From: Deltaproteobacteria bacterium
GTDB taxonomy: Bacteria; Lernaellota; Lernaellaia; JACKCT01
Direction of reading: 5' to 3'
DNA: 64,000 nucleotides
Assembly (NCBI GenBank): GCA_020845895.1
Contig: JADLEX010000053.1
Span: 86,050 to 150,049 of the forward strand
Both the position numbers and the translations under genes were made by a program. The notes below the pieces were generated by a model. It was not told where the DNA came from and made no database searches. It saw nothing but the letters and a program-made list of their open reading frames with translations. Positions 50,478-58,817 of this stretch are shown here, piece after piece; within the stretch, counting starts at the first letter, position 1, and each line of letters opens with the position of its first letter.

Positions 50478-51347
50478 ATGCGCGGATATCGTCGCAACGT
50501 GAGCACGAGTTACCCGACCCGCACTGTGTGGATGGGCCCGCCGGCAACAACGCCGGCGCGACGCATCGTCTCGCTCGTCCCCAGTCTCACCGAAGCGGTC
50601 TTTCAGATTGGCGTGGCGGACCGCCTCGTCGCGCGAACGGAGTACTGCGTTCGTCCGCGCGGATTGGTCGATGCGATCGAATCGGTCGGCGGAACGAAGA
50701 ATCCCAAAACCGCGCGCATCGGCGAACTCGCGCCCGACATCATCCTCGCGAACAAGGAAGAAAATCGACAGAAGCACATCGAGGATCTCGCGCGCGACTT
50801 TCCCGTCTGGCTCACCGACCCCGTCGGTCCCGGCGACGTGCCCGCGCTGTGGGAGGAACTCGGCGACCTGGTGGGGCGACCCGAAGTCGGCGAGCGTTTT
50901 GCGCGCGATACGACCACCGCCATCGACGCCGCGAGGAACGCCTCCACGAAGCTTACGCGTTGTCCGCGCTTCGTCTATTTCGTGTGGAAAGACCCGTGGA
51001 TGGTCGCCGGGCACGAGACGTACATTTCGAATCTGCTGTGCGCGTGCGGATTCGAAAACGCCCTCGATGCGCGGCACTCGCGCTTTCCGGTTCTGACTCC
51101 GGAAGAGATTTCGTCCGTTCAGCGGGACGTGACGATCTACTCGTCCGAACCATACAACTTCGAGCTGCCGCGCGACCTGATCGACGGCGCAATTGCGGAG
51201 TCCGTGGACGATGGGTGGTATCGAACGGACGCTGGACTCGCCCTCTTCGTCGATGCCGAGCCGCTGTCCTGGTATCCGTCGCTCACCGTCGAAGGTCTTG
51301 CGTACGCGTCGAAGCTCGCGACGCGCGCGGCTTCGCTCATCTCATGA
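50478..51347 (+). CDS. Periplasmic-binding-protein-like (TroA/BtuF superfamily) protein
   Basis: A protein of about 289 residues with the helical-backbone metal-receptor fold (ARRIVSLVPSLTEAVFQIGVADRLVART, ELAPDIILANKEEN, FVYFVWKDPWMVAG). These resemble cobalamin- or haem-iron-type binding proteins. No signal peptide or lipobox is seen, and no ABC transporter genes flank it, so it may act in the cytoplasm. The start is uncertain between ATG 50478 and GTG 50499. Its stop overlaps the glycosyltransferase start (ATGA). Confidence 0.75.
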   Translation: MRGYRRNVSTSYPTRTVWMGPPATTPARRIVSLVPSLTEAVFQIGVADRLVARTEYCVRPRGLVDAIESVGGTKNPKTARIGELAPDIILANKEENRQKHIEDLARDFPVWLTDPVGPGDVPALWEELGDLVGRPEVGERFARDTTTAIDAARNASTKLTRCPRFVYFVWKDPWMVAGHETYISNLLCACGFENALDARHSRFPVLTPEEISSVQRDVTIYSSEPYNFELPRDLIDGAIAESVDDGWYRTDAGLALFVDAEPLSWYPSLTVEGLAYASKLATRAASLIS

Positions 51348-52735
51348 ACGCCTCGCCACGAATCTCGGTCGTCATTCCCTGCTACAACATGGGCGCATTC
51401 GTCGGCGAGGCCGTGGAAAGCGCCCTCGCGCAGGGCAGCGGCGAGGTCGAGGTCGTCGTCGTGGACGACGGATCTAATGACGGCGAAACCCCCGAAGCGA
51501 TCGACGCCCTGGCTCGCCGCGTGCCGATTCGCGTGATCCGCACGGCGAATCGCGGACTCGCCGCGGCCCGCAACGAAGGCGTCCGAAACTCGACCAGCGA
51601 TCGGATCGCGTTTCTCGACGCCGATGACCGATTCGCCCCGGGCGCGCTCGAAGCGATGGACCGCGCGTTGTCGGCGCACGCCGATGCCGCGTACGTCTAC
51701 GGCCATACGCGCACGTTCGGCGATCGCGACGAGATCTGGCATCGCGGCGAGTTCAACTTTTTTCATCTGCTGTACGCCAACGAATTCGAGCCCGCCGTGA
51801 TGATTCGCCGTGAAGCGCTGAATCGCGTCGGCGGATTTCGCGCGGTCGGTCCGGTACCCGGCGTTGAAGACTGGGACCTATGGCTGCGCCTCGGCGCATT
51901 GGGTCTGTTCGGTCGACGCGTCGACGCCGTTACGCTCGAATACCGCATCCGCCCCGGCTCGATGGTCGCGGCGATCAAGGCGCGGTGGGACGAAACCGTC
52001 GCCGCGATTCGGGCGGCGAACGCTGATCTGTTTTCACCGGAGCAGATACTGGACTTGAAGCGGCTTTGGTCGCCGGGGGTCTGTGTGGTCGTGCCCGATG
52101 CGATTGGCGCCTCCGCGATGATGACGGTACTGGAGAGAACGTACCCGGACATCGAGATCCGGGACCGGGACGGGCGCCGTATCCGACCGAACAGCGGCGA
52201 GCTTCCGGACGGCGCTTCGTCGCGCGCTTCGCACGTCATACACCTCGAATCGCTCCACACACGGGGCGTACGTTCGGCATTCCAGCGCGTGAGACAGAGC
52301 GAGTGGGATTGGCCCATTTCGCGGACGCCGACGCCGGACCGCATGGAGTCGGCGAAGCGTCACGCGGCACCCATCTGGTGGCGGACCAGACTTCCCCGGG
52401 ATGTGGACGACCTCGACGGACCGATCGCGCGGGTTCAGCTATTCATGCGTCGTTTGCGTGCGAGCGGCGAACGTGAATGGTCGGCGTTCGGCGCGGGACT
52501 GTTTGCGGAGCGCGTCTTGAGCCGAGTGACACACGCAGCACGTCCCGTCGCCATCTATGACGACTTCGCGCGGGAAAGATCCATTCAGGGCGTGCCGGTC
52601 CTTCGTCCCAACGCCTCGGCCCCGCCCTCGTCGCGCGTGCTCATCTTTAGCGATCTCTACGCGCGAGAAATCTTCCGGCGTGCGACCGACCTTTGGCCGG
52701 ACCGCGCGGATCGGATTCACGCGCTCGATTTCTGA
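51344..52735 (+). CDS. Family 2 glycosyltransferase with an extra C-terminal domain
   Basis: A 463-residue enzyme. Residues 1-230 are a GT-A glycosyltransferase: ISVVIPCYNMGAFVGEAV, VVVVDDGSNDGET, the metal-site FLDADDRF and the acceptor-side GVEDWDLWLRLG. The last ~100 residues (WSAFGAGLFAERVLSR ... VAIYDDFARERSIQGVPVLRP) resemble a Rossmann-like domain found beside sugar-modifying enzymes. The middle is unassigned. It starts within the stop of the preceding gene (ATGA). Donor and acceptor unknown. Confidence 0.82.
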   Translation: MNASPRISVVIPCYNMGAFVGEAVESALAQGSGEVEVVVVDDGSNDGETPEAIDALARRVPIRVIRTANRGLAAARNEGVRNSTSDRIAFLDADDRFAPGALEAMDRALSAHADAAYVYGHTRTFGDRDEIWHRGEFNFFHLLYANEFEPAVMIRREALNRVGGFRAVGPVPGVEDWDLWLRLGALGLFGRRVDAVTLEYRIRPGSMVAAIKARWDETVAAIRAANADLFSPEQILDLKRLWSPGVCVVVPDAIGASAMMTVLERTYPDIEIRDRDGRRIRPNSGELPDGASSRASHVIHLESLHTRGVRSAFQRVRQSEWDWPISRTPTPDRMESAKRHAAPIWWRTRLPRDVDDLDGPIARVQLFMRRLRASGEREWSAFGAGLFAERVLSRVTHAARPVAIYDDFARERSIQGVPVLRPNASAPPSSRVLIFSDLYAREIFRRATDLWPDRADRIHALDF

Positions 52736-52738
52736 TCG

Positions 52739-54592
52739 CTACTTCGAGAACACCACCCACGACGACATCTGAATCGTCGCGCCGCCGGGATACGGTTCGT
52801 CGTTGTAGAGGCCCTCGTAGTCGAAGGTCGCCGTTTCGCCGGCCGTCACCGCCGCGGTGACATCGGTCGTCACGACCTGCACCTCTTTGCCGGGGCACCA
52901 GCCGCTGCGTCCGTACCACCAGGTGCCGAACTGGTTGGGCACGGTTCCTTCGTCCGTCTTGTCCATGCAGTCGGTCGCCGTGCCCGCTTTCGGGAACTCG
53001 ATCACGTACTCCTCGCCGTTGACGAAGAACGTGTGCGCGGTGTCGCAAAACTCTGCGCAGTTGCCGGGGCTCGCGCCGCCGTGGCCGGTGATCATCGTCG
53101 CGAGTTCCACCTTCGCCGCGTCGTTCGGCACATCGATGTCCGTCGGCGTATACGCATCGTTGTAATCGGGATCAAAATCGCCGCCCGCGAACAGGAACAC
53201 GCTCTCGTCGGGCCGTTCGGGTTTGCCCTGATTCGACAGGCGAAGCGTCAGCGTCACGTCGTAAGGCTGCTGCGTATAGAAGGCGAACATGCGCTCGCCG
53301 CCATCCGCGATGAGCGGCAAGAGCGCGCTGACGTCATGCACCCATCGGCCTTCGCGGTGATAGGTCGTGATCCAACGGCCGAACTCCGTGGTGCACGTCG
53401 CTTCGTCGTCGGTGTCGCACAGGTAGAGCCAGTTGATGTAGTCCCACGCGGGGCAGTCACCAAATTCACCATCGCCCACGCACCCCAGGTACAGATCCAG
53501 CTCCGCCGTGTCGAAATCCGCCATCTCGCCGGCGGTCGGCAGCGTGACGGTCGCGTATCCGCGCACCCCCGCCCAGCCGGGATCGGAGAGTTCCTCGTTG
53601 TCGAAAAGCGTGACTTCCGTCGCACCGTCGGCGTCCATGCGATCCGCGCGGTCGGACTCGAAGTTGTAATAGACCGCCTCGTTCGCGGCCATCGACAGAT
53701 TGGGCGCGAACCATCCCACGCCGCCATCGAATCGGTTCTGATCGGCGAAGCTGCCGATGAAGCGAACGCGCTGGAATCGGTCGATCCCGAAGCCGAACCG
53801 GGGGCTCTTCATGTGCTCGCCGGGCCACCCGGCGAGTTCGCGCGCGGTGACGGTCGTGATGAAGTGTATCCGCCGCCGCCAATTCGCCAGGTCCTGCTCC
53901 GAGAACTCCGCAACGTATTCGTCCCACTGCGCGAGCAACGGCTCGAAGGCCGTGTCGCGATCGGCCTGCTCGGTCTGCGTGGCGACGAAAAACGCCTGCG
54001 TGTTGGCGGGCAAGCGGTCCAGAAAGTCCGCGAGGTCGCGCGTCCAGAGCGTGTCCTTGAAACTGTTCTCCTGCGACGGATTGTCCGGGATGACGAGATA
54101 GGTCTCGCAACCGGTCCAGTTCTCCGCGAAATTCCAGTCCCCTTCCGTAGTCGGCACGGTGAAATCCGCGGCGATGGCATAGAGGGCGTCGCTCGCCTCG
54201 GCGGTCTGGAAATCGCGGACGGTCAGTCCGAGATCGTCACACGAGAACTGCGGCTCCGGACCGGTGTCGTCATCGGTCGCGTCGTCGTCCGCGTCGTCAT
54301 CCGTTTCGAGGCCGAGACAATCCTTGAACTCTTCGCAGCCGCCAGCATTCACCGCGCAGTCGATCGCGGCCTGTTCCAAATCGTTTGCGTAGAGCAGGCA
54401 GTCATTCATCGTTTCGATGCCGAGCGCGCCCGCGATTTCGCACTGGGCGATGCGTTCGCAGATTACGACCGGCCAGTCCGCGCCCGAGTCGTCGTCGTCA
54501 TCGCCACCGCCGCCGCCCGAGGAACAACCGATCGCGAAAAAACCGGAAAAGAGACCGAGCATCGCCAATAACAGGAAGCGCGACCACGTCAT
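52739..54592 (-). CDS. PNGase F-like lipoprotein with Asp-rich and Cys-rich regions
   Basis: A 617-residue lipoprotein: lipobox FAIGC, a Gly/Asp tether (SSGGGGGDDDDDSG), a small Cys-rich segment (CERIAQCEIAG ... CEEFKDCLGLE), a second Asp-rich linker, then a large domain. The last ~260 residues resemble the two eight-stranded jelly-roll domains of peptide-N-glycosidase F: LYLGCVG ... CPAWDYINWLYLCD, EFGRWITTYHREGRWVHDVSALLPL, then MITGHG ... CAEFC. PNGase F cleaves N-glycans from Asn; whether the catalytic acids are conserved needs an alignment. Possibly acts on glycoproteins outside the cell. Confidence 0.78.
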   Translation of the reverse strand: MTWSRFLLLAMLGLFSGFFAIGCSSGGGGGDDDDDSGADWPVVICERIAQCEIAGALGIETMNDCLLYANDLEQAAIDCAVNAGGCEEFKDCLGLETDDDADDDATDDDTGPEPQFSCDDLGLTVRDFQTAEASDALYAIAADFTVPTTEGDWNFAENWTGCETYLVIPDNPSQENSFKDTLWTRDLADFLDRLPANTQAFFVATQTEQADRDTAFEPLLAQWDEYVAEFSEQDLANWRRRIHFITTVTARELAGWPGEHMKSPRFGFGIDRFQRVRFIGSFADQNRFDGGVGWFAPNLSMAANEAVYYNFESDRADRMDADGATEVTLFDNEELSDPGWAGVRGYATVTLPTAGEMADFDTAELDLYLGCVGDGEFGDCPAWDYINWLYLCDTDDEATCTTEFGRWITTYHREGRWVHDVSALLPLIADGGERMFAFYTQQPYDVTLTLRLSNQGKPERPDESVFLFAGGDFDPDYNDAYTPTDIDVPNDAAKVELATMITGHGGASPGNCAEFCDTAHTFFVNGEEYVIEFPKAGTATDCMDKTDEGTVPNQFGTWWYGRSGWCPGKEVQVVTTDVTAAVTAGETATFDYEGLYNDEPYPGGATIQMSSWVVFSK

Positions 54593-54651
54593 GATTCACC
54601 CCAATCGCAAACACGTCGCGGATTATCCTCACCCAGCCGCCGCGACGCAAA

Positions 54652-54683
54652 CAAAAAAAGTCGGGAAAGCCGAAGCCTTCCCG
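54652..54683 (-). terminator. Rho-independent terminator after the decahaem cytochrome gene
   Basis: Read on the minus strand, the hairpin at 54683-54662 (CGGGAAGGC/GCTTTCCCG with one mismatch) is followed by a run of seven T residues at 54659-54653. A second GC-rich hairpin lies closer to the stop codon. Confidence 0.75.
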
Positions 54684-54748
54684 AATTTCATGCCCTCTTG
54701 TGAGCAGGCACCGGGGACCGCCGAAGCGGCCCCCGGGGTTCGATTTCC

Positions 54749-57124
54749 TTAGTTGTGCAACTCGTACACGTCGTATTCCTTGCCGACGCCGTGGCAGAGG
54801 GTGCAGGTCTCGGGACCGTCGATGCCGCCCATCTGCGTGATGTGCGCGAGGCTCGTGTCGCTGTCGTGGCACGCGAAGCACGCGGATGCCGCCGCCTGCA
54901 TGAACTCATCGTCGCCCGGACCCGCCGCGGTGCCCTGATCCATCGTCTGAGAGATGACGGTGGACGCCAGCGGCAGGCCGTAGGTGTTGGGCAGATGGCA
55001 CATGGTGCAGGTCGCCAGGTCGCCCGGGAACACGACTTCGCCGAAGGCGATCGGGTTGCGACCGTAGCCGTACACCAAGTACTCCTCCTGACGCATGTCA
55101 CCGGCGTGGATGGCGTGGATCATGTACTTGAAGTTGATCGACTCGGCGCGCTTGCCGTCGATGCCCAGAGCGTCCGGGTTGTCCCACGTGCCGTCCGCCG
55201 GGGTCGTATCGATCGACGCCGGGCGCTGGCTGATGTCCGTGGAACGCGGGTTGTGGCACGCGAGGCAAACATCGGTGTTGTCGTTGCGGTTGCCGCCGTG
55301 GAGCGACAGCAGATCGTGGCAGGCGTCGCAGTATTCGATCGCAACGACGTTGCGACGCTCTTTGACCGTCGTGTCGGTGATGGCGAAGAATTTCTCGACG
55401 CTCGGAACCACGATACGGTCGGAGTAGGTCAGGTCGCCGTCGATGTCGCCGCAGGGACGCCCGTCGATGAAGACCACGCCGCTGCCGGTGGCGTCGGCCG
55501 GAATGGCCTTGCCGGTGAAGGTGATCGTGTAGGTCCCGTCGCCGTTCGCCACCGACGTGGTGAGCGCGTTGACCGACACCGGCTGCGCCGGAATCGACGT
55601 CGGGTTGATCGTGTTGGTGTAGTCGGTCGTCGGATTCGCGATCTTCATGTTGACCGAACTGCAGCTCGCGGTTGTCCAGATCGGACCGGTCTTGATGTCG
55701 TAAGGCGCATCGCCGTTCGTCGGATCGGTGACCGAGAACTTTACCACGGGCGTTTCGCCGGGGCCGGTGTCGGTCACTTCGAGGATGTTCCACTCAAACC
55801 GGGGCGTCCACGAATCCATCGGAATCGCGTGGTCCTCAACGATGTCGCGGAATCCGGAATTGTGGCAGCTCAGGCAGTTTTCGTCGGTGCCGGTCTGGTC
55901 GCCGAAGTGATCAGAGAAATCCACGGCGTCGTGGCAACCGGCGCAAGCCTGCTTGCGCGGATACTGATAGTAGTTGTCGGCGTCGGCGCCCGTGTGGCAC
56001 TTCGTGCAATTGCGGACGTCCTGCGGCCAGACCACTTCGGAGTAGTCGTGTTCGCTGTTGCTGTTGCCCCAGATCGTATAGCCGTTCGCGAGGTTCGCAC
56101 CGCGGTGGATTTTGTGCGTCATCTCGGCCATGTCGAGGTTGTTGCCCGAGTTGGCATCGACGGTGCCGGGGTTGTGGCACACGACGCAGTATTCGCCCGC
56201 GATGCGTCCGCCGCCGTGCATGGCCAGCTTGGTATGGCAGGTGTTGCACGAGGACATCAAGTAAATTTCGCGAGTCTGGTCGACATCGGTGCCGTCGGGC
56301 ACGAAGTCGAGGATCGCGTTGTCGGTGTTGCCCGTGTACTGCATCGCCACGCGGTGAACGAGCGTCGGGCCATAGGTCACCGGCGGGGTCGTCACGTTGG
56401 AGATGTCCACGGCGAGCTTGTAGGAATACGTGCCGTCGCCGTAGTTCGTGAACAGACCGTTCGCGTTGTTGCACGTCTCGGTCGTGGCCTGGTAGGTCGT
56501 CGTGCCGTCGGGCATCGTGCCGGGTTCGCCCGCCACCTTGTCCTCGACGCGGTAGATGTAGCTCACCCATTGGCCGGACGACGTTTCCGTCGATTCCGTG
56601 AGTTGGGCGATACCGAAACGAACCGAGCTCGACGCCTGATTCGTCACCGGGTTGCCGTCGGCATCGGCGATGGCGAAATAGATGGTCGTCGTCGTCGCGG
56701 CCGCGACATCCGCGACGTCAACGCCGAAGATTTCCGTGTCGCCCGCGAAGTCATAGGGAGAACCCGTGTCGTCGTCGCCGGTGTCGTCGTCGGTCGTATC
56801 GTCGTCGGTCGTATCGTCGTCGGTCGTGTCGTCGTCGGTCGTGTCGTCGTCGGTCGTGTCGTCGTCGGTCGTATCGTCGTCGGTCGTGTCGTCGTCGGTC
56901 GTGTCGTCGTCGGTCGTGTCGTCGTCGACATCGTCGTCCACGTCGTCATCGACATCGTCGTCGTCGGTGCTGTCATCGTCGATGACCTGACCGTCCTGGC
57001 CGGGTTCGCCGTCCGCACCAGCCTTGCCGTCCTTGCCGTCGGCACCCGCGCACGCGAGCAGCCCGGTGGAAAGGGCCAGCGTCAACATGAGAAGAACCAA
57101 GAGCATCGCTTTTCGATATTGCAT
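54749..57124 (-). CDS. OmcA/MtrC-family decahaem c-type cytochrome lipoprotein
   Basis: A 791-residue outer-surface cytochrome. Ten CXXCH haem sites are present: CNTCH, CVVCH, CTKCH, CAGCH, CLSCH, CDACH, CLACH, CTMCH, CFACH, CTLCH. The number and layout match OmcA/MtrC proteins, which pass electrons to extracellular acceptors. The signal peptide ends at lipobox LLAC. Then come about seven collagen-like Gly-X-Y triplets (GADGKDGKAGADGEPGQDG) and an Asp-Thr repeat with nine DDDTT copies before the first beta domain. The ATG at 57124 has GGAGG 6 nt upstream. A near-consensus sigma54 promoter lies 72-87 nt upstream, and the regulator gene is the next gene upstream. Confidence 0.9.
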   Translation of the reverse strand: MQYRKAMLLVLLMLTLALSTGLLACAGADGKDGKAGADGEPGQDGQVIDDDSTDDDDVDDDVDDDVDDDTTDDDTTDDDTTDDDTTDDDTTDDDTTDDDTTDDDTTDDDTTDDDTGDDDTGSPYDFAGDTEIFGVDVADVAAATTTTIYFAIADADGNPVTNQASSSVRFGIAQLTESTETSSGQWVSYIYRVEDKVAGEPGTMPDGTTTYQATTETCNNANGLFTNYGDGTYSYKLAVDISNVTTPPVTYGPTLVHRVAMQYTGNTDNAILDFVPDGTDVDQTREIYLMSSCNTCHTKLAMHGGGRIAGEYCVVCHNPGTVDANSGNNLDMAEMTHKIHRGANLANGYTIWGNSNSEHDYSEVVWPQDVRNCTKCHTGADADNYYQYPRKQACAGCHDAVDFSDHFGDQTGTDENCLSCHNSGFRDIVEDHAIPMDSWTPRFEWNILEVTDTGPGETPVVKFSVTDPTNGDAPYDIKTGPIWTTASCSSVNMKIANPTTDYTNTINPTSIPAQPVSVNALTTSVANGDGTYTITFTGKAIPADATGSGVVFIDGRPCGDIDGDLTYSDRIVVPSVEKFFAITDTTVKERRNVVAIEYCDACHDLLSLHGGNRNDNTDVCLACHNPRSTDISQRPASIDTTPADGTWDNPDALGIDGKRAESINFKYMIHAIHAGDMRQEEYLVYGYGRNPIAFGEVVFPGDLATCTMCHLPNTYGLPLASTVISQTMDQGTAAGPGDDEFMQAAASACFACHDSDTSLAHITQMGGIDGPETCTLCHGVGKEYDVYELHN
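56781..56927 (-). repeat. 15-bp tandem repeat encoding DDDTT
   Basis: Nine full copies of a 15-bp unit (plus-strand GTRTCGTCGTCGGTC, R = G or A) at 56781-56915, with a partial tenth, inside the decahaem gene. Each copy encodes Asp-Asp-Asp-Thr-Thr. The only variation is the G/A third-codon change, so the array looks recently expanded and may vary in length between strains. Confidence 0.92.
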
Positions 57125-57195
57125 TCGCAGCCTCCGAATCGTGTAACGAAAGGGCTTTTTCGCCCCAATGAAGCTCACGCACCACACGCGTAATA

Positions 57196-57211
57196 GGCAA
57201 TTCGCGTGCCA
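57196..57211 (-). promoter_or_regulatory. Sigma54 promoter of the decahaem cytochrome gene
   Basis: On the minus strand 57211-57196 reads TGGCACGCGAATTGCC, matching the consensus TGGCACG-N4-TTGCW at all but the last position, with the required GG-N10-GC. Predicted transcription start is about 57184, leaving a 60-nt leader. Confidence 0.8.
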
Positions 57212-57299
57212 CCGCGCCCGTCCATCGACAGATTTTTCCCTAAGAGAATCAATGGGTTGCGAGTGTTGAAAATTGCGACAGCACGAAAAACGATGTCGT

Positions 57300-57337
57300 G
57301 GTCCGAATCTAAAACCGACCGGTCTGAAAATGAGTCC
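57300..57337. promoter_or_regulatory. Candidate activator sites upstream of the decahaem promoter
   Basis: Two degenerate copies of the 17-bp palindrome seen at 60472 and 60647. GGTCTGAAAATGAGTCC (57321-57337) has 13 of 17 positions as at 60472, and GGTCCGAATCTAAAACC (57300-57316) has 12 of 17. They start exactly 21 bp apart (two helical turns) and their centres lie 111-132 bp upstream of the sigma54 -12 element, as expected for enhancer sites. Confidence 0.5.
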
Positions 57338-57397
57338 GGTTTCGAACCGAATTTCGAAGGAAGAAATCACGAGCGGACGCGGCAGCTCAGGGAGCCG

Positions 57398-58807
57398 TCA
57401 GGGCGTGATGTCGTCGCGGGTCAGTCCGAATCTCTTCATCAGGCGAATGACGTTGGATTTCGCGGTGCCGAGGCGCTCGGCGGCCCGGGAGATGTTCCAG
57501 CCTTCCAGCTCCAGCGCCTCGGTGATGATCTGGCGGTTGAAATCCTCGAGCACTTTTGAACGGATCTCGCTGTACGACCGTCCTTGAGCGAGATAGGCCA
57601 TGTCCCGCGAACCGACATCGCCGGATGACGTGCCCAAGGCGAGAAACGCGGGGAGATCGTCGCGGGTCACCTCGGTCCCTTCGCACATGATGAGCAGATG
57701 CTTCACGAGGTTCTCCACCTCGCGGGCGTTGCCCGGCCAGTCGTAGTTGACCAGAAGCTCCATGATGTCGTCGGGAACCGTGAGGTCATCACGGCCCGAT
57801 CGCTCGCCGTGCTTCTTGATGAAATAGCGCATGAGCACGGGGATATCCTCTCGCCGGTCGCGAAGGGGCGGAACGTGCAATTCGAGCACGCGCAGCCGGA
57901 AATACAGATCCTCGCGGAACCGCCCGGCATCGACCTCGGCCTGCAGATCCTTGTTCGTGGCAGCCAGCACGCGCACGTCCGCGTGCATTTCCTTGAGCGC
58001 GCCGACGGGGCGAACGAAGTGGTCCTGCAGGAAACGCAGGAACTTGACCTGCATCGGCGTGGGAAGCTCGGAAACTTCGTCGAAGAATACCGTGCCGCCG
58101 TCGGCCTCCATGATGAGGCCCTCTTTGTTTGCCACGGCGCTCGTGAACGCGCCTTTGCGGTGGCCAAACAGCTCGCTCTCCATGAGTTGCTCGGGCAGCG
58201 CGCCGCAGTTCACGGCGATGAACCGCTTCTGCCGGCGTGGGCTGGCCAGGTGGATCGCCCGGGCGAACAACTCCTTGCCCGTACCGCTGCCGCCGGTGAT
58301 GAGGATCGCCTCGTCGGACGGCGCCACCCGGTGCGCCATGCGGATCGACCGCTTGAGCGCTTCGCTCGTGCCGACGATGTTTTCGAAGCCCCATTGGTCT
58401 CGAATCTGACTGCGCAGATAACGCACTTCGTCGCGCAGGAGCAGTTTCTCGAAAACGCGGTCGACCGCCTTGACGATGAGATCGGGCTTGATCGGCTTGA
58501 CGATGTAGTCGTCGGCGCCGCGGCGCAGCGCCTCGACCGCGGAGTTGAGATCGGCGTAGGCCGTGATCATCAGCACCGCGGAGTCAGGCTTGAGTTTACG
58601 CACCTCGTCGAGCAGTTCGAATCCGCTCATGCCCGGCATGTTGATGTCGGTGACGACGACGGGATATGGCTGGTCACGAAACAGTTCGAGCGCCCGTTCA
58701 CCGGCTTCCGCCGTGACGATCTCGTATTGCCCGCGAACCAGGCTTCGCTCCAGCACCATACGGGCTCCGGGTTCGTCATCCACCACGAGCACGCGACGTT
58801 CGATCAA
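57398..58807 (-). CDS. Sigma54-dependent NtrC-family response regulator
   Basis: A 469-residue enhancer-binding protein: receiver domain (LVVDDEPGA, phospho-Asp in VVTDINMPG, Lys in IVKPIK), AAA+ domain (Walker A GGSGTGKELFA, sigma54 contact loop ELFGHRKGAFTSA, Walker B GGTVFFDEVSELP, R-finger region) and a Fis-type helix-turn-helix (WNISRAAERLGTAKSNVIRLMKRF). The contact loop reads GAFTSA, not GAFTGA (Ser223). TTG start at 58807 with AAGGAG; 10 nt after the kinase gene, so co-transcribed. It lies between multihaem cytochrome genes that each have a sigma54-type promoter. Confidence 0.95.
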   Translation of the reverse strand: MIERRVLVVDDEPGARMVLERSLVRGQYEIVTAEAGERALELFRDQPYPVVVTDINMPGMSGFELLDEVRKLKPDSAVLMITAYADLNSAVEALRRGADDYIVKPIKPDLIVKAVDRVFEKLLLRDEVRYLRSQIRDQWGFENIVGTSEALKRSIRMAHRVAPSDEAILITGGSGTGKELFARAIHLASPRRQKRFIAVNCGALPEQLMESELFGHRKGAFTSAVANKEGLIMEADGGTVFFDEVSELPTPMQVKFLRFLQDHFVRPVGALKEMHADVRVLAATNKDLQAEVDAGRFREDLYFRLRVLELHVPPLRDRREDIPVLMRYFIKKHGERSGRDDLTVPDDIMELLVNYDWPGNAREVENLVKHLLIMCEGTEVTRDDLPAFLALGTSSGDVGSRDMAYLAQGRSYSEIRSKVLEDFNRQIITEALELEGWNISRAAERLGTAKSNVIRLMKRFGLTRDDITP

Positions 58808-58817
58808 ACGACTCTCC

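Noticed and set aside
56781..56927. Possible CRISPR-like repeat array
   Set aside because: The 15-bp units are contiguous without spacers, in frame, and encode DDDTT in the decahaem protein.
54755..57193. Long plus-strand frame rich in Val-Gly-Arg opposite the decahaem gene
   Set aside because: It is the antisense of the Asp/Thr repeat and haem motifs; no start signal or domain.
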